Shown in pieces: positions 1 through 7,576 of a stretch of DNA of 18,851 nucleotides (within the stretch, counting starts at the first letter, position 1; every line of letters begins with the position of its first letter). Under the pieces are notes generated by a model that ran no database searches, was not told the origin of the DNA, and was given only the letters and a program-made list of their open reading frames with translations. This DNA comes from Candidatus Methylomirabilis sp. (GTDB lineage Bacteria; Patescibacteriota; Patescibacteriia; DYHP01), in NCBI GenBank assembly GCA_020724105.1, contig DYHP01000005.1:1-18851 (forward strand). The letters run 5' to 3'. The position numbers and the translations under genes are program-made.

Positions 1-45
1 TCCCCGACAAGTCGGGGAACAGGGGGAGATAGAGGGGGTCAAAAA
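1..45. repeat. Palindromic repeat inside ileS
   Basis: CCCCGAC-AA-GTCGGGG at 2-17 is a 7-bp hairpin (8 bp with t1/a18), followed by a G-rich tract (AGGGGGAGATAGAGGGGGT) matching the right half of the repeat in the FemAB-like gene (about 8378-8443). It is translated in frame as PRQVGEQGEIEGVK just before the conserved YILIWTTTPWTLPSN, where family members have no such segment. The left end is outside the window. Confidence 0.7.
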
Positions 46-2461
46 ACAAAATCTAGAATCCATAACCCAACATCCAACTTACATATTAATATGGACGACG
101 ACTCCTTGGACTCTGCCTTCAAACGTGGCCGCGGCAGTCGGGCCGGATATTGATTATTTAATTGTAAAAGACAAAAGCGACGGCAACCAATATATTTTGG
201 CCGAAGCCCGGCTTGGCGCTTATTACCGCAATGAAAACGAGTATGAAATTGTCAAAAAATTAAAAGGCAAAGATTTGGTTGGTTTGGAATACGAACCGAT
301 TTTCCCGTATTTTTCCGGCTTGAAAAATGCTTTCAAAGTGGTTTCCGCCGATTTTGTCACTACTGAAGACGGCGCTGGCGTTGTCCATATCGCTCCGGCT
401 TTCGGCGTAGACGATTACAATCTCGGCAAAAAAGAAAATTTACCCGCCCCAAACCCGATTGACGAGTCAGGGCAATTCACCAAAGAAGTTCTCGATTATC
501 AGGGCTTATTTGTTAAAGACGCGGACAAAAAAATCATTGAGGATTTAAAAAAAACCGGCCAACTTATAAAACTTGAAACTGTCGCCCACGCTTATCCGCA
601 TTGCTGGCGGTGCGAAACGCCGTTGATTTACAAATCAATTTCCACCTGGTTTGTTAAAGTTACGGAAATAAAAGACAAAATGCTCAAAAACAACGAAAAA
701 ATCAACTGGGTGCCCGAACATTTAAAATATGGCAGGTTCGGCAAATGGCTTGAAGAGGCGCGCGACTGGGCGATTTCTCGCAACCGCTACTGGGGCAACC
801 CGATTCCTGTTTGGAAATGTAAATGCGGAAACATTAAAGTTATCGGCTCAATTGAAGAATTGGAAAAACTGAGCGGACAAAAAGTAACTGATTTGCACAA
901 GCATAACATTGACAAAATCACTTTCAAATGCGAAAAATGCGGCGGCGAAATGAAACGCATCCCCGAAATTTTGGATTGCTGGTTTGAATCCGGCTCAATG
1001 CCTTATGCCGAATACCATTATCCTTTTAACCCCGATAGTATATCCTCGCTACGCTCGGATAACTATGGGGCAAGAAACAAGAAAACAATCTTTTTACCAA
1101 AGAATTTCCCCGCACAATTTATTGCCGAAGGAATTGACCAAACCCGCGGCTGGTTTTACACGCTTTTAGTTTTATCAACCGCTTTATTCAACAAACCGGC
1201 GTTTTTAAACGTGGTGGTCAACGGCCTAGTTTTGACCGAGGACGGCAAAAAAATGAGCAAACGGCTCAAAAACTATTCCGAGCCGAGCGAAATTATTGAC
1301 AAATACGGCGCCGACGCCTTGCGGCTCTGCCTCGCCGGCTCGCCGGCGGCCAAAGCCGAAGAATTGAGATTCAGCGAAAAAGAAGTAGAAGAAGTGTTAA
1401 GGGGTATTCCGATGTTGCTTTGGAACGTTTTCACATTTTGGAAGACATATGCGCAAAATCAAACAACCAAAATCCAAAATCCAAAATCCAAAATCCAAAA
1501 CATCTTGGACAAATGGGTCTTGGCGAAACTGAATTGGCTGACCAAAGAATTGACCGAAGAAATGGAAAATTACGATTTGCCAAAATCAATCAAATTAATT
1601 AAGGACTTTATAAACGACCTCTCTACCTGGTATTTGCGCCGAAGCAGGGAAAGATTTAAACAAGTAGAAGCCGATAAACGCCGCGCGCCTTCGGCGCCTA
1701 CGCCGACTAACGCGGAAGATTCTCAAACAGCGTTAAATACTCTGGGTTATGTGCTTTTAGAGACTTCTAAACTGCTTGCGCCCTTCGCGCCGTTTTTGGC
1801 GGAAAAGATTTATCAAAATCTAACAACCGACAGCGAGGCTGTCGTCCTGAGGACTCCAACTTTAAGTCGGAGGACGAAGGATCTCATGGGAGCGAAAGCG
1901 ACCCACGAACCAACAACCGCCTCTGTTCACTTGGAGGATTGGCCTGAGGTTGAAAAGAAACTGATTGACGAAAAAGTGCTAGAAAATATGCAACTCGCCC
2001 GCCAAATTGTCAGTTTGGCGCTGGAAGAAAGGGCGAATGTCAAAATTCCCGTCCGCCAAGTTCTGCGGGGCATAACCGTAAATGGCGCGAAACTTGCTCA
2101 GGAGTATCTTGAACTTATCAAAGACGAGGTGAATGTAAAAGAAATAAAATTCGGGGGCGAGAAAACTTTATCCGTAATTTTAAACACCGAAATCACGCCG
2201 GAACTGCGCCGCGAAGGCATCATGCGCGAAATTGTCAGGCAGGTTAATTCTTTGCGCAAAGACGCCGGCTTGACTATTAAAGACGCAGTTGTTTTGCGTT
2301 ACGACACCGCTTCGAATGAAATTAAAAAGGCGTTTGAAGAATTTGGCGAAAAAATCGCCTCAAGCGTGATTGCGGAAAAATTAGTTGAAGGCAAGAAAGA
2401 AGTAAGGAACGAAAAGATTATAAAAATAGAGGAAGGGGAAATTTGGGTAGGACTGGATTGA
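2..2461 (+). CDS. ileS: Isoleucyl-tRNA synthetase, type 2 (5' end outside window)
   Basis: Cytosolic class I synthetase that charges tRNA-Ile and edits misactivated valine. The frame is open from base 2, so the gene starts left of the window; the GTG at 125 is internal (Val) because the codons before it (80-124) give the editing-domain motif WTTTPWTLPSN. Also visible are GAGVVHIAPAFG (editing domain), two Cys pairs before DCWFESGSMPYAEYHYPF, DQTRGWFYT, and KMSKR at 1250-1264; HIGH is off-window. DCWFESGSMPYA and the sequence after KMSKR resemble the eukaryote/archaea-like type 2 enzyme, a class known for mupirocin insensitivity; I infer that class, not resistance. The gene carries at least five in-frame repeat-derived segments (about 2-60, 1030-1070, 1467-1501, 1670-1725, 1822-1919) lying between conserved blocks. 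The C-terminal domain is otherwise complete. Confidence 0.95.
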   Translation, partial: PRQVGEQGEIEGVKKQNLESITQHPTYILIWTTTPWTLPSNVAAAVGPDIDYLIVKDKSDGNQYILAEARLGAYYRNENEYEIVKKLKGKDLVGLEYEPIFPYFSGLKNAFKVVSADFVTTEDGAGVVHIAPAFGVDDYNLGKKENLPAPNPIDESGQFTKEVLDYQGLFVKDADKKIIEDLKKTGQLIKLETVAHAYPHCWRCETPLIYKSISTWFVKVTEIKDKMLKNNEKINWVPEHLKYGRFGKWLEEARDWAISRNRYWGNPIPVWKCKCGNIKVIGSIEELEKLSGQKVTDLHKHNIDKITFKCEKCGGEMKRIPEILDCWFESGSMPYAEYHYPFNPDSISSLRSDNYGARNKKTIFLPKNFPAQFIAEGIDQTRGWFYTLLVLSTALFNKPAFLNVVVNGLVLTEDGKKMSKRLKNYSEPSEIIDKYGADALRLCLAGSPAAKAEELRFSEKEVEEVLRGIPMLLWNVFTFWKTYAQNQTTKIQNPKSKIQNILDKWVLAKLNWLTKELTEEMENYDLPKSIKLIKDFINDLSTWYLRRSRERFKQVEADKRRAPSAPTPTNAEDSQTALNTLGYVLLETSKLLAPFAPFLAEKIYQNLTTDSEAVVLRTPTLSRRTKDLMGAKATHEPTTASVHLEDWPEVEKKLIDEKVLENMQLARQIVSLALEERANVKIPVRQVLRGITVNGAKLAQEYLELIKDEVNVKEIKFGGEKTLSVILNTEITPELRREGIMREIVRQVNSLRKDAGLTIKDAVVLRYDTASNEIKKAFEEFGEKIASSVIAEKLVEGKKEVRNEKIIKIEEGEIWVGLD
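1030..1070. repeat. Palindromic insert in ileS
   Basis: Arms CCCC, ATAGT and TATCC (1030-1045) pair with GGATA, ACTAT and GGGG (1057-1070), with single bulges at 1034 and 1040 and an 11-nt loop. It encodes DSISSLRSDNYG between HYPF and KNFPAQFIAEGIDQTRGW, which lie much closer together in typical type-2 IleRS. The reading frame is kept. Confidence 0.7.
1467..1501. repeat. Tandem heptamer CCAAAAT array in ileS
   Basis: Four full copies of CCAAAAT (1467-1494) plus a partial fifth sit in frame in ileS. Three copies (21 bp) equal seven codons, so the peptide reads as the low-complexity KIQNPKSKIQN. It falls after the FWKTYA segment and before ILDKWVLAKLN, at a variable spot near the start of the anticodon-binding domain. 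Array length could vary between strains. Confidence 0.85.
1670..1725. repeat. GC-rich palindromic insert in ileS
   Basis: A perfect 5-bp hairpin GCGCC-TTC-GGCGC (1685-1697) lies in a GC-rich segment encoding ADKRRAPSAPTPTNAED. It sits between the conserved TWYLRRSRERF and the LLETSKLLAPFAPFLAE block, where the family has a short acidic linker. Exact ends are uncertain. Confidence 0.5.
1822..1919. repeat. Repeat insert in ileS bounded by 8-bp direct repeats
   Basis: AACAACCG occurs at 1822-1829 and again at 1912-1919. The distance between copies is 90 bp, or 30 codons. Between them is a repeat with the near-palindrome ACTCCAACTTTAAGTCGGAG and a GGATCTCATGGGAGCGAAAG tail, related to intergenic sequence near 9855-9880. 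Collapsing the two copies to one leaves the peptide IYQNLTTASVHLEDWPE, which reads like an uninterrupted IleRS. This is the clearest target-site-duplication candidate in the window. Confidence 0.8.
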
Positions 2462-2469
2462 CAGTAAAA

Positions 2470-2570
2470 AATTTTATTTCCTGAGCTTGTCGAAGGATAA
2501 AATTTTGACTTCAAACCCTTCGACTTCTCCCGACCTTATGTCGGGGTTCGCTCAGGGAATAATTTTATCT
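2470..2570. repeat. CCTGAGC/GCTCAGG palindromic repeat
   Basis: Intergenic repeat with outer arms TTCCTGAGC and GCTCAGGGAA, inner arms GTCGAAGG and CCTTCGAC, and a core CCCGACCTTATGTCGGGG. The same core (CCCGACTTTATGTCGGG) recurs at 7624-7640, and the CCTGAGC/CGAAGG arms recur within coding sequence at 13850-13942 and 14906-14968. This identifies one dispersed family. Confidence 0.8.
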
Positions 2571-2577
2571 ATAGAAA

Positions 2578-2639
2578 AAAGCGGCTTTGCCCAGTAGAGC
2601 CACTTCGTGATTCTACTGGGCTTGGCAAAAAGCCGCTTT
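2578..2639 (+). terminator. Large hairpin downstream of ileS, possible terminator
   Basis: Outer arms AAAGCGGCTTT (2578-2588) and AAAGCCGCTTT (2629-2639) pair over 11 bp, and inner arms GCCCAGTAGA (2589-2598) and TCTACTGGGC (2612-2621) over 10 bp, with a small CAC-TTC-GTG at the tip. It lies 117 bp after the ileS stop. The following sequence is not a clean T-run, so terminator function is only plausible; it may be another mobile palindrome. Confidence 0.5.
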
Positions 2640-2643
2640 CTCG

Positions 2644-2672
2644 TTGTTAATGAACGGAATAAATGATAGAAT
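2644..2672 (+). promoter_or_regulatory. Possible sigma-70-like promoter for nrdJ
   Basis: TTGTTA (2644-2649), a 17-bp spacer and TAGAAT (2667-2672) make a moderate -35/-10 pair just after the ileS hairpin. It would give a leader of about 195 nt filled with hairpins. No experimental support; AT-rich matches can arise by chance. Confidence 0.3.
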
Positions 2673-2689
2673 AAAGATAGTAATTCGTT

Positions 2690-2860
2690 CGCTGCGCTCA
2701 CTGTAAATTATCCCGACAAGTCGGGACGTAACTTGTCTCCCTTCGGGAGACGAAACTTGCTCACTGCGTTCGCGTAGCGAACAAATTTCTAGTTTCGCCC
2801 CCGTGAAACGGGGGCAAATTTCAGGGAGCCCCGACTTGTCGGAGTAAACTCCGCGACCGA
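2690..2860. repeat. Cluster of short hairpins in the nrdJ leader
   Basis: The gap before nrdJ contains TCCCGAC-AA-GTCGGGA (2711-2726), GTCTCCC-TTC-GGGAGAC (2735-2751), GTTCGC-GTA-GCGAAC (2768-2782) and GCCCCCGT-GAA-ACGGGGGC (2797-2815). Three of the four have a 3-nt loop. No gene, tRNA or cobalamin-riboswitch consensus was found in the 413-bp gap 2462-2874. Confidence 0.8.
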
Positions 2861-2874
2861 ATTTCTTAAGATAT

Positions 2875-5016
2875 ATGCCTATCCAGTATGTAAGAAAGCG
2901 CGATGGGCGCTTGGAAAAATTCGAGCCGGGGAAAATCGCCAAAGCGATTCACAAGGCGATTTTAGCCACAGGCGAAAAAGACGGTGAACGCTCAAAAGCC
3001 CTTGCCGAAAGCGTCATTTCTTTGGTTTCCGAAACCTTTGCGGACAAAATCCCCGGCGTGGAAAACATCCAAGACATTGTTGAAGAAACTTTAATGCAGC
3101 ACGGCCTAACCAAAACCGCCAAGGCCTTTATTTTATACCGCCAAAGCAAAAAAAGGCAGCGGGAAATCAAAAAATTCTTCGGTGTAAAAGACGATTTAAA
3201 ACTGGGGATTAACGCGATTAAAATTCTTGAACGGAGATATTTAAAGAAGAATGAAAAAGGGCAGGTTGTGGAAACACCGTCGCAAATGTTTTGGCGCTGC
3301 GCTAAGGCCGCGGCAAAAATTGAAAAAAAATACGGCGCCAACGCAAAACAAATCAGGAAACTTGAAAAAAATTTTTATAACGCCATGGTGAACGGCGAAT
3401 TTCTGCCCAACTCCCCCGCCTTAATGAACGCCGGCACTCCTCGGCAGCAAATGTCCGCCTGTTTTGTCTTGCCGATTGAGGATTCGGTTCTAAGCGTTTT
3501 TGACGCCCTAAAAACAACGGCGGCAATCCACCAAACCGGCGGCGGAACCGGTTTTTCTTTTTCACGCTTGCGCCCGTCAGGCGATTTTATCCGTTCCACC
3601 GGCGGCCGCGCCTCGGGTCCGGTGTCTTTTATGAAGATTTTTGACTTGGCGACCGAGGTCATAAAACAGGGCGGCCGGCGCCGGGGCGCCAATATGGGCA
3701 TTTTAAACTTTAACCATCCGGATATTTTGGAATTTATCGCGGCGAAAAGAGACAAAACATCTTTGCAAAACTTCAATCTTTCCGTGGCGGCAACCGACGA
3801 TTTTATCAAAAAAGCGAAACAAAACAAAAAAATAAACCTGATTCACCCCCGAAACGGTAAAATTGTCGGCGAAATCAGCGCCAAAGAACTTTTAAACCAA
3901 ATCGCCGCTTCGGCTTGGGAAATCGGCGACCCGGGAATGATTTTCATCGACGAAATCAACCGCAAAAATCCGACCAAAAATCTGGGAAAAATGGAAGCGA
4001 CGAATCCCTGCGGCGAAACGCCGCTTCACCCGAATGAATCGTGCATTTTGGGCTCGATTAACTTGTCGAAAATGGTCAAGAATCCTACCGAGACTGAGTC
4101 TCGTTTACGAGACTCAGTCTCGGTGGCAATTGACTGGTTAAAACTAAAAAATCTTGTAAAACTCGGGGTAAAATTTTTGGACAACATCGTTGACGCCAAC
4201 CAATATCCTGCCAAAGAAATAGAGACAATGACCAAAGCCAACCGTAAAATCGGTTTGGGAATTATGGGGCTCGCTGAAATGTTAATCCAGCTTCAAATCC
4301 CCTACAATTCAAACGAGGCCTTGAAAATTACGAGCAAGGCAATGAAGTTTATCAATGAAACGGCGAGGATTTGTTCGGCGGAATTGGCGAAAAAACGCGG
4401 CTCTTTCCCGAATTTAAAAAAGAGCGTCTGGCCTGCCCGCGGCTTTAAATCAATGAGAAACGCGACCCTCACGACCATTGCTCCGACCGGCACTATTTCA
4501 ATAATCGCCGGCGCTTCAAGCGGCATTGAGCCGCTCTTTGCCATCGCCTTTGTCAGGCACGTTATGGAGGGAATGGAACTTTTGGAAGTAAATAAATTTT
4601 TTGAGGAATGGGCGAAAAACAACAATCTTTGGGACACTGATTTGCTCTTAAAAATCGCCTCAAGCGGCTCGCTTAAAAACATCAAAGGAATCCCTGAAAA
4701 AATAAAAAAGATTTTTGTCACCGCGCTTGATATAGAGCCGAAATGGCACGTTAAAATGCAGGCAACCGTCCAAAAATACACCGACAACGCCGCTTCAAAA
4801 ACAATCAATATGCCGCAAAAAACTTCCATAAAAGAGGTGGCTGACGCGTACCTTTTGGCGCATAAATTGAAATGCAAGGGCGTCACTGTTTACCGTTACG
4901 GAACAAAACCCGGCCAAGTTTTGACCTTGGGACTTGGAAATGAGGAAGAAAAAAGCAGAATCATCGGTTCGGAGTTTTTGGGATTATCAGAGAAGGAGTG
5001 TGGGTGTGAGAAATAG
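2875..5016 (+). CDS. nrdJ: Adenosylcobalamin-dependent (class II) ribonucleotide reductase
   Basis: Reduces ribonucleotides to deoxyribonucleotides with a B12-derived radical, without oxygen and without a small subunit. The 713-residue protein starts with an ATP-cone (about 1-95, beginning MPIQYVRKRDGRLEKF), which supports the ATG at 2875. The catalytic barrel follows, with NSPALMNAGTPRQQMSAC (Cys196), the radical-site motif NPCGE (Cys379), ESCILGSINL (Cys390, presumed redox partner of Cys196) and APTGTISIIAGASSGIEP. The C-terminus has a Cys-Gly-Cys pair (709, 711) of the kind that re-reduces the active site. A perfect 17-bp inverted repeat at 4087-4124 adds about 13 residues after SKMVKN in frame. 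No B12 biosynthesis gene is present here, so the cofactor probably comes from elsewhere (inference). No clear Shine-Dalgarno. Confidence 0.95.
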   Translation: MPIQYVRKRDGRLEKFEPGKIAKAIHKAILATGEKDGERSKALAESVISLVSETFADKIPGVENIQDIVEETLMQHGLTKTAKAFILYRQSKKRQREIKKFFGVKDDLKLGINAIKILERRYLKKNEKGQVVETPSQMFWRCAKAAAKIEKKYGANAKQIRKLEKNFYNAMVNGEFLPNSPALMNAGTPRQQMSACFVLPIEDSVLSVFDALKTTAAIHQTGGGTGFSFSRLRPSGDFIRSTGGRASGPVSFMKIFDLATEVIKQGGRRRGANMGILNFNHPDILEFIAAKRDKTSLQNFNLSVAATDDFIKKAKQNKKINLIHPRNGKIVGEISAKELLNQIAASAWEIGDPGMIFIDEINRKNPTKNLGKMEATNPCGETPLHPNESCILGSINLSKMVKNPTETESRLRDSVSVAIDWLKLKNLVKLGVKFLDNIVDANQYPAKEIETMTKANRKIGLGIMGLAEMLIQLQIPYNSNEALKITSKAMKFINETARICSAELAKKRGSFPNLKKSVWPARGFKSMRNATLTTIAPTGTISIIAGASSGIEPLFAIAFVRHVMEGMELLEVNKFFEEWAKNNNLWDTDLLLKIASSGSLKNIKGIPEKIKKIFVTALDIEPKWHVKMQATVQKYTDNAASKTINMPQKTSIKEVADAYLLAHKLKCKGVTVYRYGTKPGQVLTLGLGNEEEKSRIIGSEFLGLSEKECGCEK
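4087..4124. repeat. Perfect 17-bp inverted repeat inside nrdJ
   Basis: The arm at 4087-4103 and its exact reverse complement at 4108-4124 are separated by TTTA. Each arm contains a smaller palindrome (GAGACT-G-AGTCTC and GAGACT-C-AGTCTC). It is read in frame as TETESRLRDSVSV between the conserved INLSKMVKN and IDWLKLKNLV. In NrdJ proteins these blocks are normally joined by a short linker. Confidence 0.9.
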
Positions 5017-5026
5017 GACTTAAATC

Positions 5027-5504
5027 ATCCGAATTTACAAATATCCGTTTTCCGAATCTACGAATTTTCATAATGCTATATGCAAAGAGTCGATTCTAAA
5101 GTTTTACATCCGGATTTATCATATAATGTAGTTGGTTTAATTTATAAAACCCAAAATGAAATGGGTCGTTTTGCCCACGAAAAGCAATACGCCGACGCAT
5201 TAGAAAAATATCTGATACAACACAACATTAAATATCAGAGAGAATTTGAAATCCCCTACAAAGTTGGTTTTGATGAAATTAAAGGAAATCCGAGTTGATT
5301 TTTTGATTGATAATAAAATATACTTGAATTAAAATCCAAAAGAATAATAACAAGACAAGATTATTACCAAATGAAACGATATTTGGAAGCATCTAACTTA
5401 TCGCTTGGTTTACTTGTTAATTTTCGCGAGCCGATTTTGAAACCCCACCGCATCCTTAATGGAAATCATTCGTAGATTCGTTTAAATAATTCGTACATTC
5501 GGAT
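5027..5504. repeat. Nested inverted repeats flanking the GxxExxY pseudogene
   Basis: The inner pair CGAATCTACGAAT (5053-5065) and ATTCGTAGATTCG (5468-5480) is a perfect 13-bp inverted repeat. The outer pair ATCCGAATTTAC (5027-5038) and GTACATTCGGAT (5493-5504) matches at 11 of 12 positions. The right inner arm overlaps the gene's stop codon. Related ATTCGTAG-type sequence is found near 7685, 14400-14480 and 17300-17320. Confidence 0.75.
5080..5475 (+). pseudogene. GxxExxY-family protein, frameshifted
   Basis: The N-terminal part (5080-5298; HPDLSYNVVGLIYKTQNEMG, then EKQYADALEKYL) resembles the GxxExxY family, small proteins of unknown role with a PD-(D/E)XK nuclease-like pattern. The frame stops at 5296, but reading one base later from 5291 gives RVDFLIDNKIYL. 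A one-base loss near 5327-5328 restores the original frame and gives LKSKRIITRQDYYQMKRYLEASNLSLGLLVNF, ending at 5473-5475. The corrected length, about 131 residues, fits the family. The second lesion falls on the codon expected to be Glu in the ExK part of the motif, so the nuclease-like site is destroyed. The glycine of the name motif also appears changed (FAHEKQY). Two compensating indels suggest real decay, but sequencing error is not excluded. Confidence 0.75.
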
Positions 5505-5518
5505 AATTTTAACCCTAC

Positions 5519-6955
5519 ATGGAAACGCCTCGCATAGAAAAATTTGAACTGAAACGCGAGTTAACCGACCTTGAAAAAGTCGGTGTTAAGGTCGTGGAAA
5601 AACTGCGCGCCAAAAAATACGAAGCGTATTTTGCCGGCGGCTATGCGCGGGATATTTATTTGCGTATCACGCCGCACGACATTGATATTGCCACTTCCGC
5701 CAAACCCGACGAAATAGAAAAAATCTTCGCCAAAACCGTGCCAACCGGGAAATCTTTCGGCGTCATCAGGATTCTGGTTGACGATTTTTGGTTTGAGGTG
5801 GCGACTTTCAGGGAAGATTTGCCGTCAGCCGACGCCCGCCGCCCCGCAGGCGTAAAATTCACTTCGGCGGAATTCGACGCCGAACGCCGCGATTTTACCG
5901 TCAATGGATTGTTTTACGACCCGATTAGCCAAGCAACCATCGATTTTGTCGGCGGCATTGACGACTTAAAAAACAAGGTGCTCCGTTTCATTGGAAATCC
6001 TTTTTTAAGAATCGAGGAAGACCATCTCCGCCTCATCCGCGCCATCCGCTTTAAAAATAAATTATCCTTCAGGATGCTGCCCGAGGATTGGCAGGCGGTG
6101 CACAACAACGCCGAAAAAATAAAAACCGTATCCGCCGAACGGATTGCGGAGGAATTGACCAAAATGCTTCTCCACACCTCGCGGGCCGAGAGCGTCAGAG
6201 ATTTGGAAAAAGCGGGGATTTTACAAGAAATAATGCCCGAGCTCCAAAAGGAAGTCGGTGTTCCCCAGCCGCCGGAGTTTCACAGCGAAGGCGATGTCTT
6301 CGCCCATACCTTGCTTGCCTTAAAATCGCTGCCGGAAAACATTGAACCGAAAATCGCTTGGGCGATTCTTTTGCACGACATCGGCAAACCCGTTGTCGTT
6401 AAAATGCCCGAAAAACACAAAACCAATAGAGTCAGGTTTCATGGGCACGAAGAAGCAGGGGCCGTCATTGCCGAAGATGTTTTAAGACGACTTAAATTTT
6501 CAAACGAATTCATTAAAGACGTGTCTTGGCTTGTTCTAAATCACATGATGGACGCTTACATCCCAAAAATGCGCGAAGCAAAAAGGCGGCAACTTTTCGC
6601 AGACCCGCGATTTGCCGCGCTCACCGAGGTTTTCCGCGCCGACCGGCTTGCTTCGCTTTCGCCTGAAGGCAAACCCAAAATGAACGATTACAACCAATCT
6701 ATGGATTTGTGGCATGAAGAATTGGCAAGGCCCCCTGAAGAAAAAAAGAAGAAAATCATCAGCGGCGACGATATAATGAAAAAATTCAAATTAAAATCCG
6801 GCGAAAACATCGGCGCCATTTTGGAAAAAGTCAACGAAGCGTATCTCGAAGGAGCGCTGGGCGACGTGGTGAAAATCGACAAAAAAGGAAAAGAAAAAGT
6901 CAACAAAGAAAAAATTTTCGCGTTTATCAAAAAACATTGTCGGGATTTTATATGA
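5519..6955 (+). CDS. cca: CCA tRNA nucleotidyltransferase with HD domain
   Basis: Adds or repairs the 3' CCA end of tRNAs. This matters here because the tRNA-Arg at 8888-8959 does not encode CCA. The 478-residue protein opens with the class II polymerase head: GG at 40-41, the metal-binding DID (Asp54, Asp56) in ITPHDIDIATSA, and RRDFTVNGLFYD (about 123-134). IEEDHLRLIRAIRF (about 165-178) is the neck-region motif. A C-terminal HD phosphohydrolase domain follows, with His263, His286-Asp287 (LLHDIGKP) and His310. The ATG at 5519 gives a normal N-terminus. The stop overlaps ruvA by four bases. No repeat-derived insert is evident, unlike several neighbours. Confidence 0.93.
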   Translation: METPRIEKFELKRELTDLEKVGVKVVEKLRAKKYEAYFAGGYARDIYLRITPHDIDIATSAKPDEIEKIFAKTVPTGKSFGVIRILVDDFWFEVATFREDLPSADARRPAGVKFTSAEFDAERRDFTVNGLFYDPISQATIDFVGGIDDLKNKVLRFIGNPFLRIEEDHLRLIRAIRFKNKLSFRMLPEDWQAVHNNAEKIKTVSAERIAEELTKMLLHTSRAESVRDLEKAGILQEIMPELQKEVGVPQPPEFHSEGDVFAHTLLALKSLPENIEPKIAWAILLHDIGKPVVVKMPEKHKTNRVRFHGHEEAGAVIAEDVLRRLKFSNEFIKDVSWLVLNHMMDAYIPKMREAKRRQLFADPRFAALTEVFRADRLASLSPEGKPKMNDYNQSMDLWHEELARPPEEKKKKIISGDDIMKKFKLKSGENIGAILEKVNEAYLEGALGDVVKIDKKGKEKVNKEKIFAFIKKHCRDFI

Positions 6956-7509
6956 TAAGTACACTATCAGGCAAAATAACCCATGTTTTTGAGGACAGCA
7001 TAATTATGGAGAACGGGGGAATCGGCTACCGCGTTTTTCTGCCGTCAAATTTTTTGGTGAAAATAAAAAAAGACGTCGGCATTAAAATTTACACCCACGA
7101 ACACATCAGGGAAGACGCTCGCGATTTATACGGTTTTGAAACAATAGAGGATTTAAAAATGTTCTGGAAACTTTTATCGGTTTCCGGCGTGGGCCCCAAA
7201 ATGGCTTCGCGGATTATGTCTCTTGGAACAACGAAAATTTTGGATTCCATATCGCGCGGAGAAATTGCCATTCTCTCGAGCGTTTCCGGCGTGGGTAAAA
7301 AAACAGCCCAAAAAATCATTTTGGAATTAAAAGGCGTTTTGGTGGAATTGGAAAAAACGGACAAAAGTTCGGACGAAGTGGCGGATGCGCTCGTTAAACT
7401 CGGATACAGCCGAAAAGAAGCGCTGGCGGCAATAGAAGGGCTGCCGGAAAATCTAAAAACAACAGAAGACCGACTAAAGGCAGCCTTGAAAAACCTGGGG
7501 AGTAAATAA
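6952..7509 (+). CDS. ruvA: Holliday junction branch migration protein RuvA
   Basis: RuvA binds four-way DNA junctions and loads the RuvB motor during recombination. I choose the ATG at 6952 because it gives the usual MISTLSGKI start and forms an ATGA overlap with the cca stop, a sign of translational coupling; a frame-compatible ATG at 6937 would add five atypical residues. The 185-residue protein has the N-terminal OB-fold (about 1-62), two helix-hairpin-helix motifs (LLSVSGVGPKMASRIM about 74-89; LSSVSGVGKKTAQKII about 108-123) and the C-terminal three-helix domain (DEVADALVKLGYSRKEALAAI), which contacts RuvB. ruvB and ruvC are not in the window. No repeats are seen inside it. Confidence 0.95.
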   Translation: MISTLSGKITHVFEDSIIMENGGIGYRVFLPSNFLVKIKKDVGIKIYTHEHIREDARDLYGFETIEDLKMFWKLLSVSGVGPKMASRIMSLGTTKILDSISRGEIAILSSVSGVGKKTAQKIILELKGVLVELEKTDKSSDEVADALVKLGYSRKEALAAIEGLPENLKTTEDRLKAALKNLGSK

Positions 7510-7576
7510 TTTTTAATTTACAATTTGTAATTGAACTGGTATTAAGTTTCCCCTTGTTTTGAACTTTAAAAAGTTA

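Noticed and set aside
2690..2860. CRISPR-like array
   Set aside because: The palindromes differ in sequence and spacing, and there is no constant repeat with uniform spacers and no cas gene.
2590..2874. Cobalamin riboswitch upstream of the B12-dependent nrdJ
   Set aside because: AGCCACTT near 2598 recalls the B12 box, but it lies inside the large hairpin, and the other conserved elements are absent. The leader is explained by repeat hairpins.
3353..4886. Long antisense frames opposite nrdJ
   Set aside because: They mirror nrdJ codon structure, show no family resemblance and have no separate start signals.
6937..6951. Upstream ATG for ruvA
   Set aside because: MISTLSGKI at 6952 is the usual RuvA N-terminus and forms the ATGA overlap with cca.
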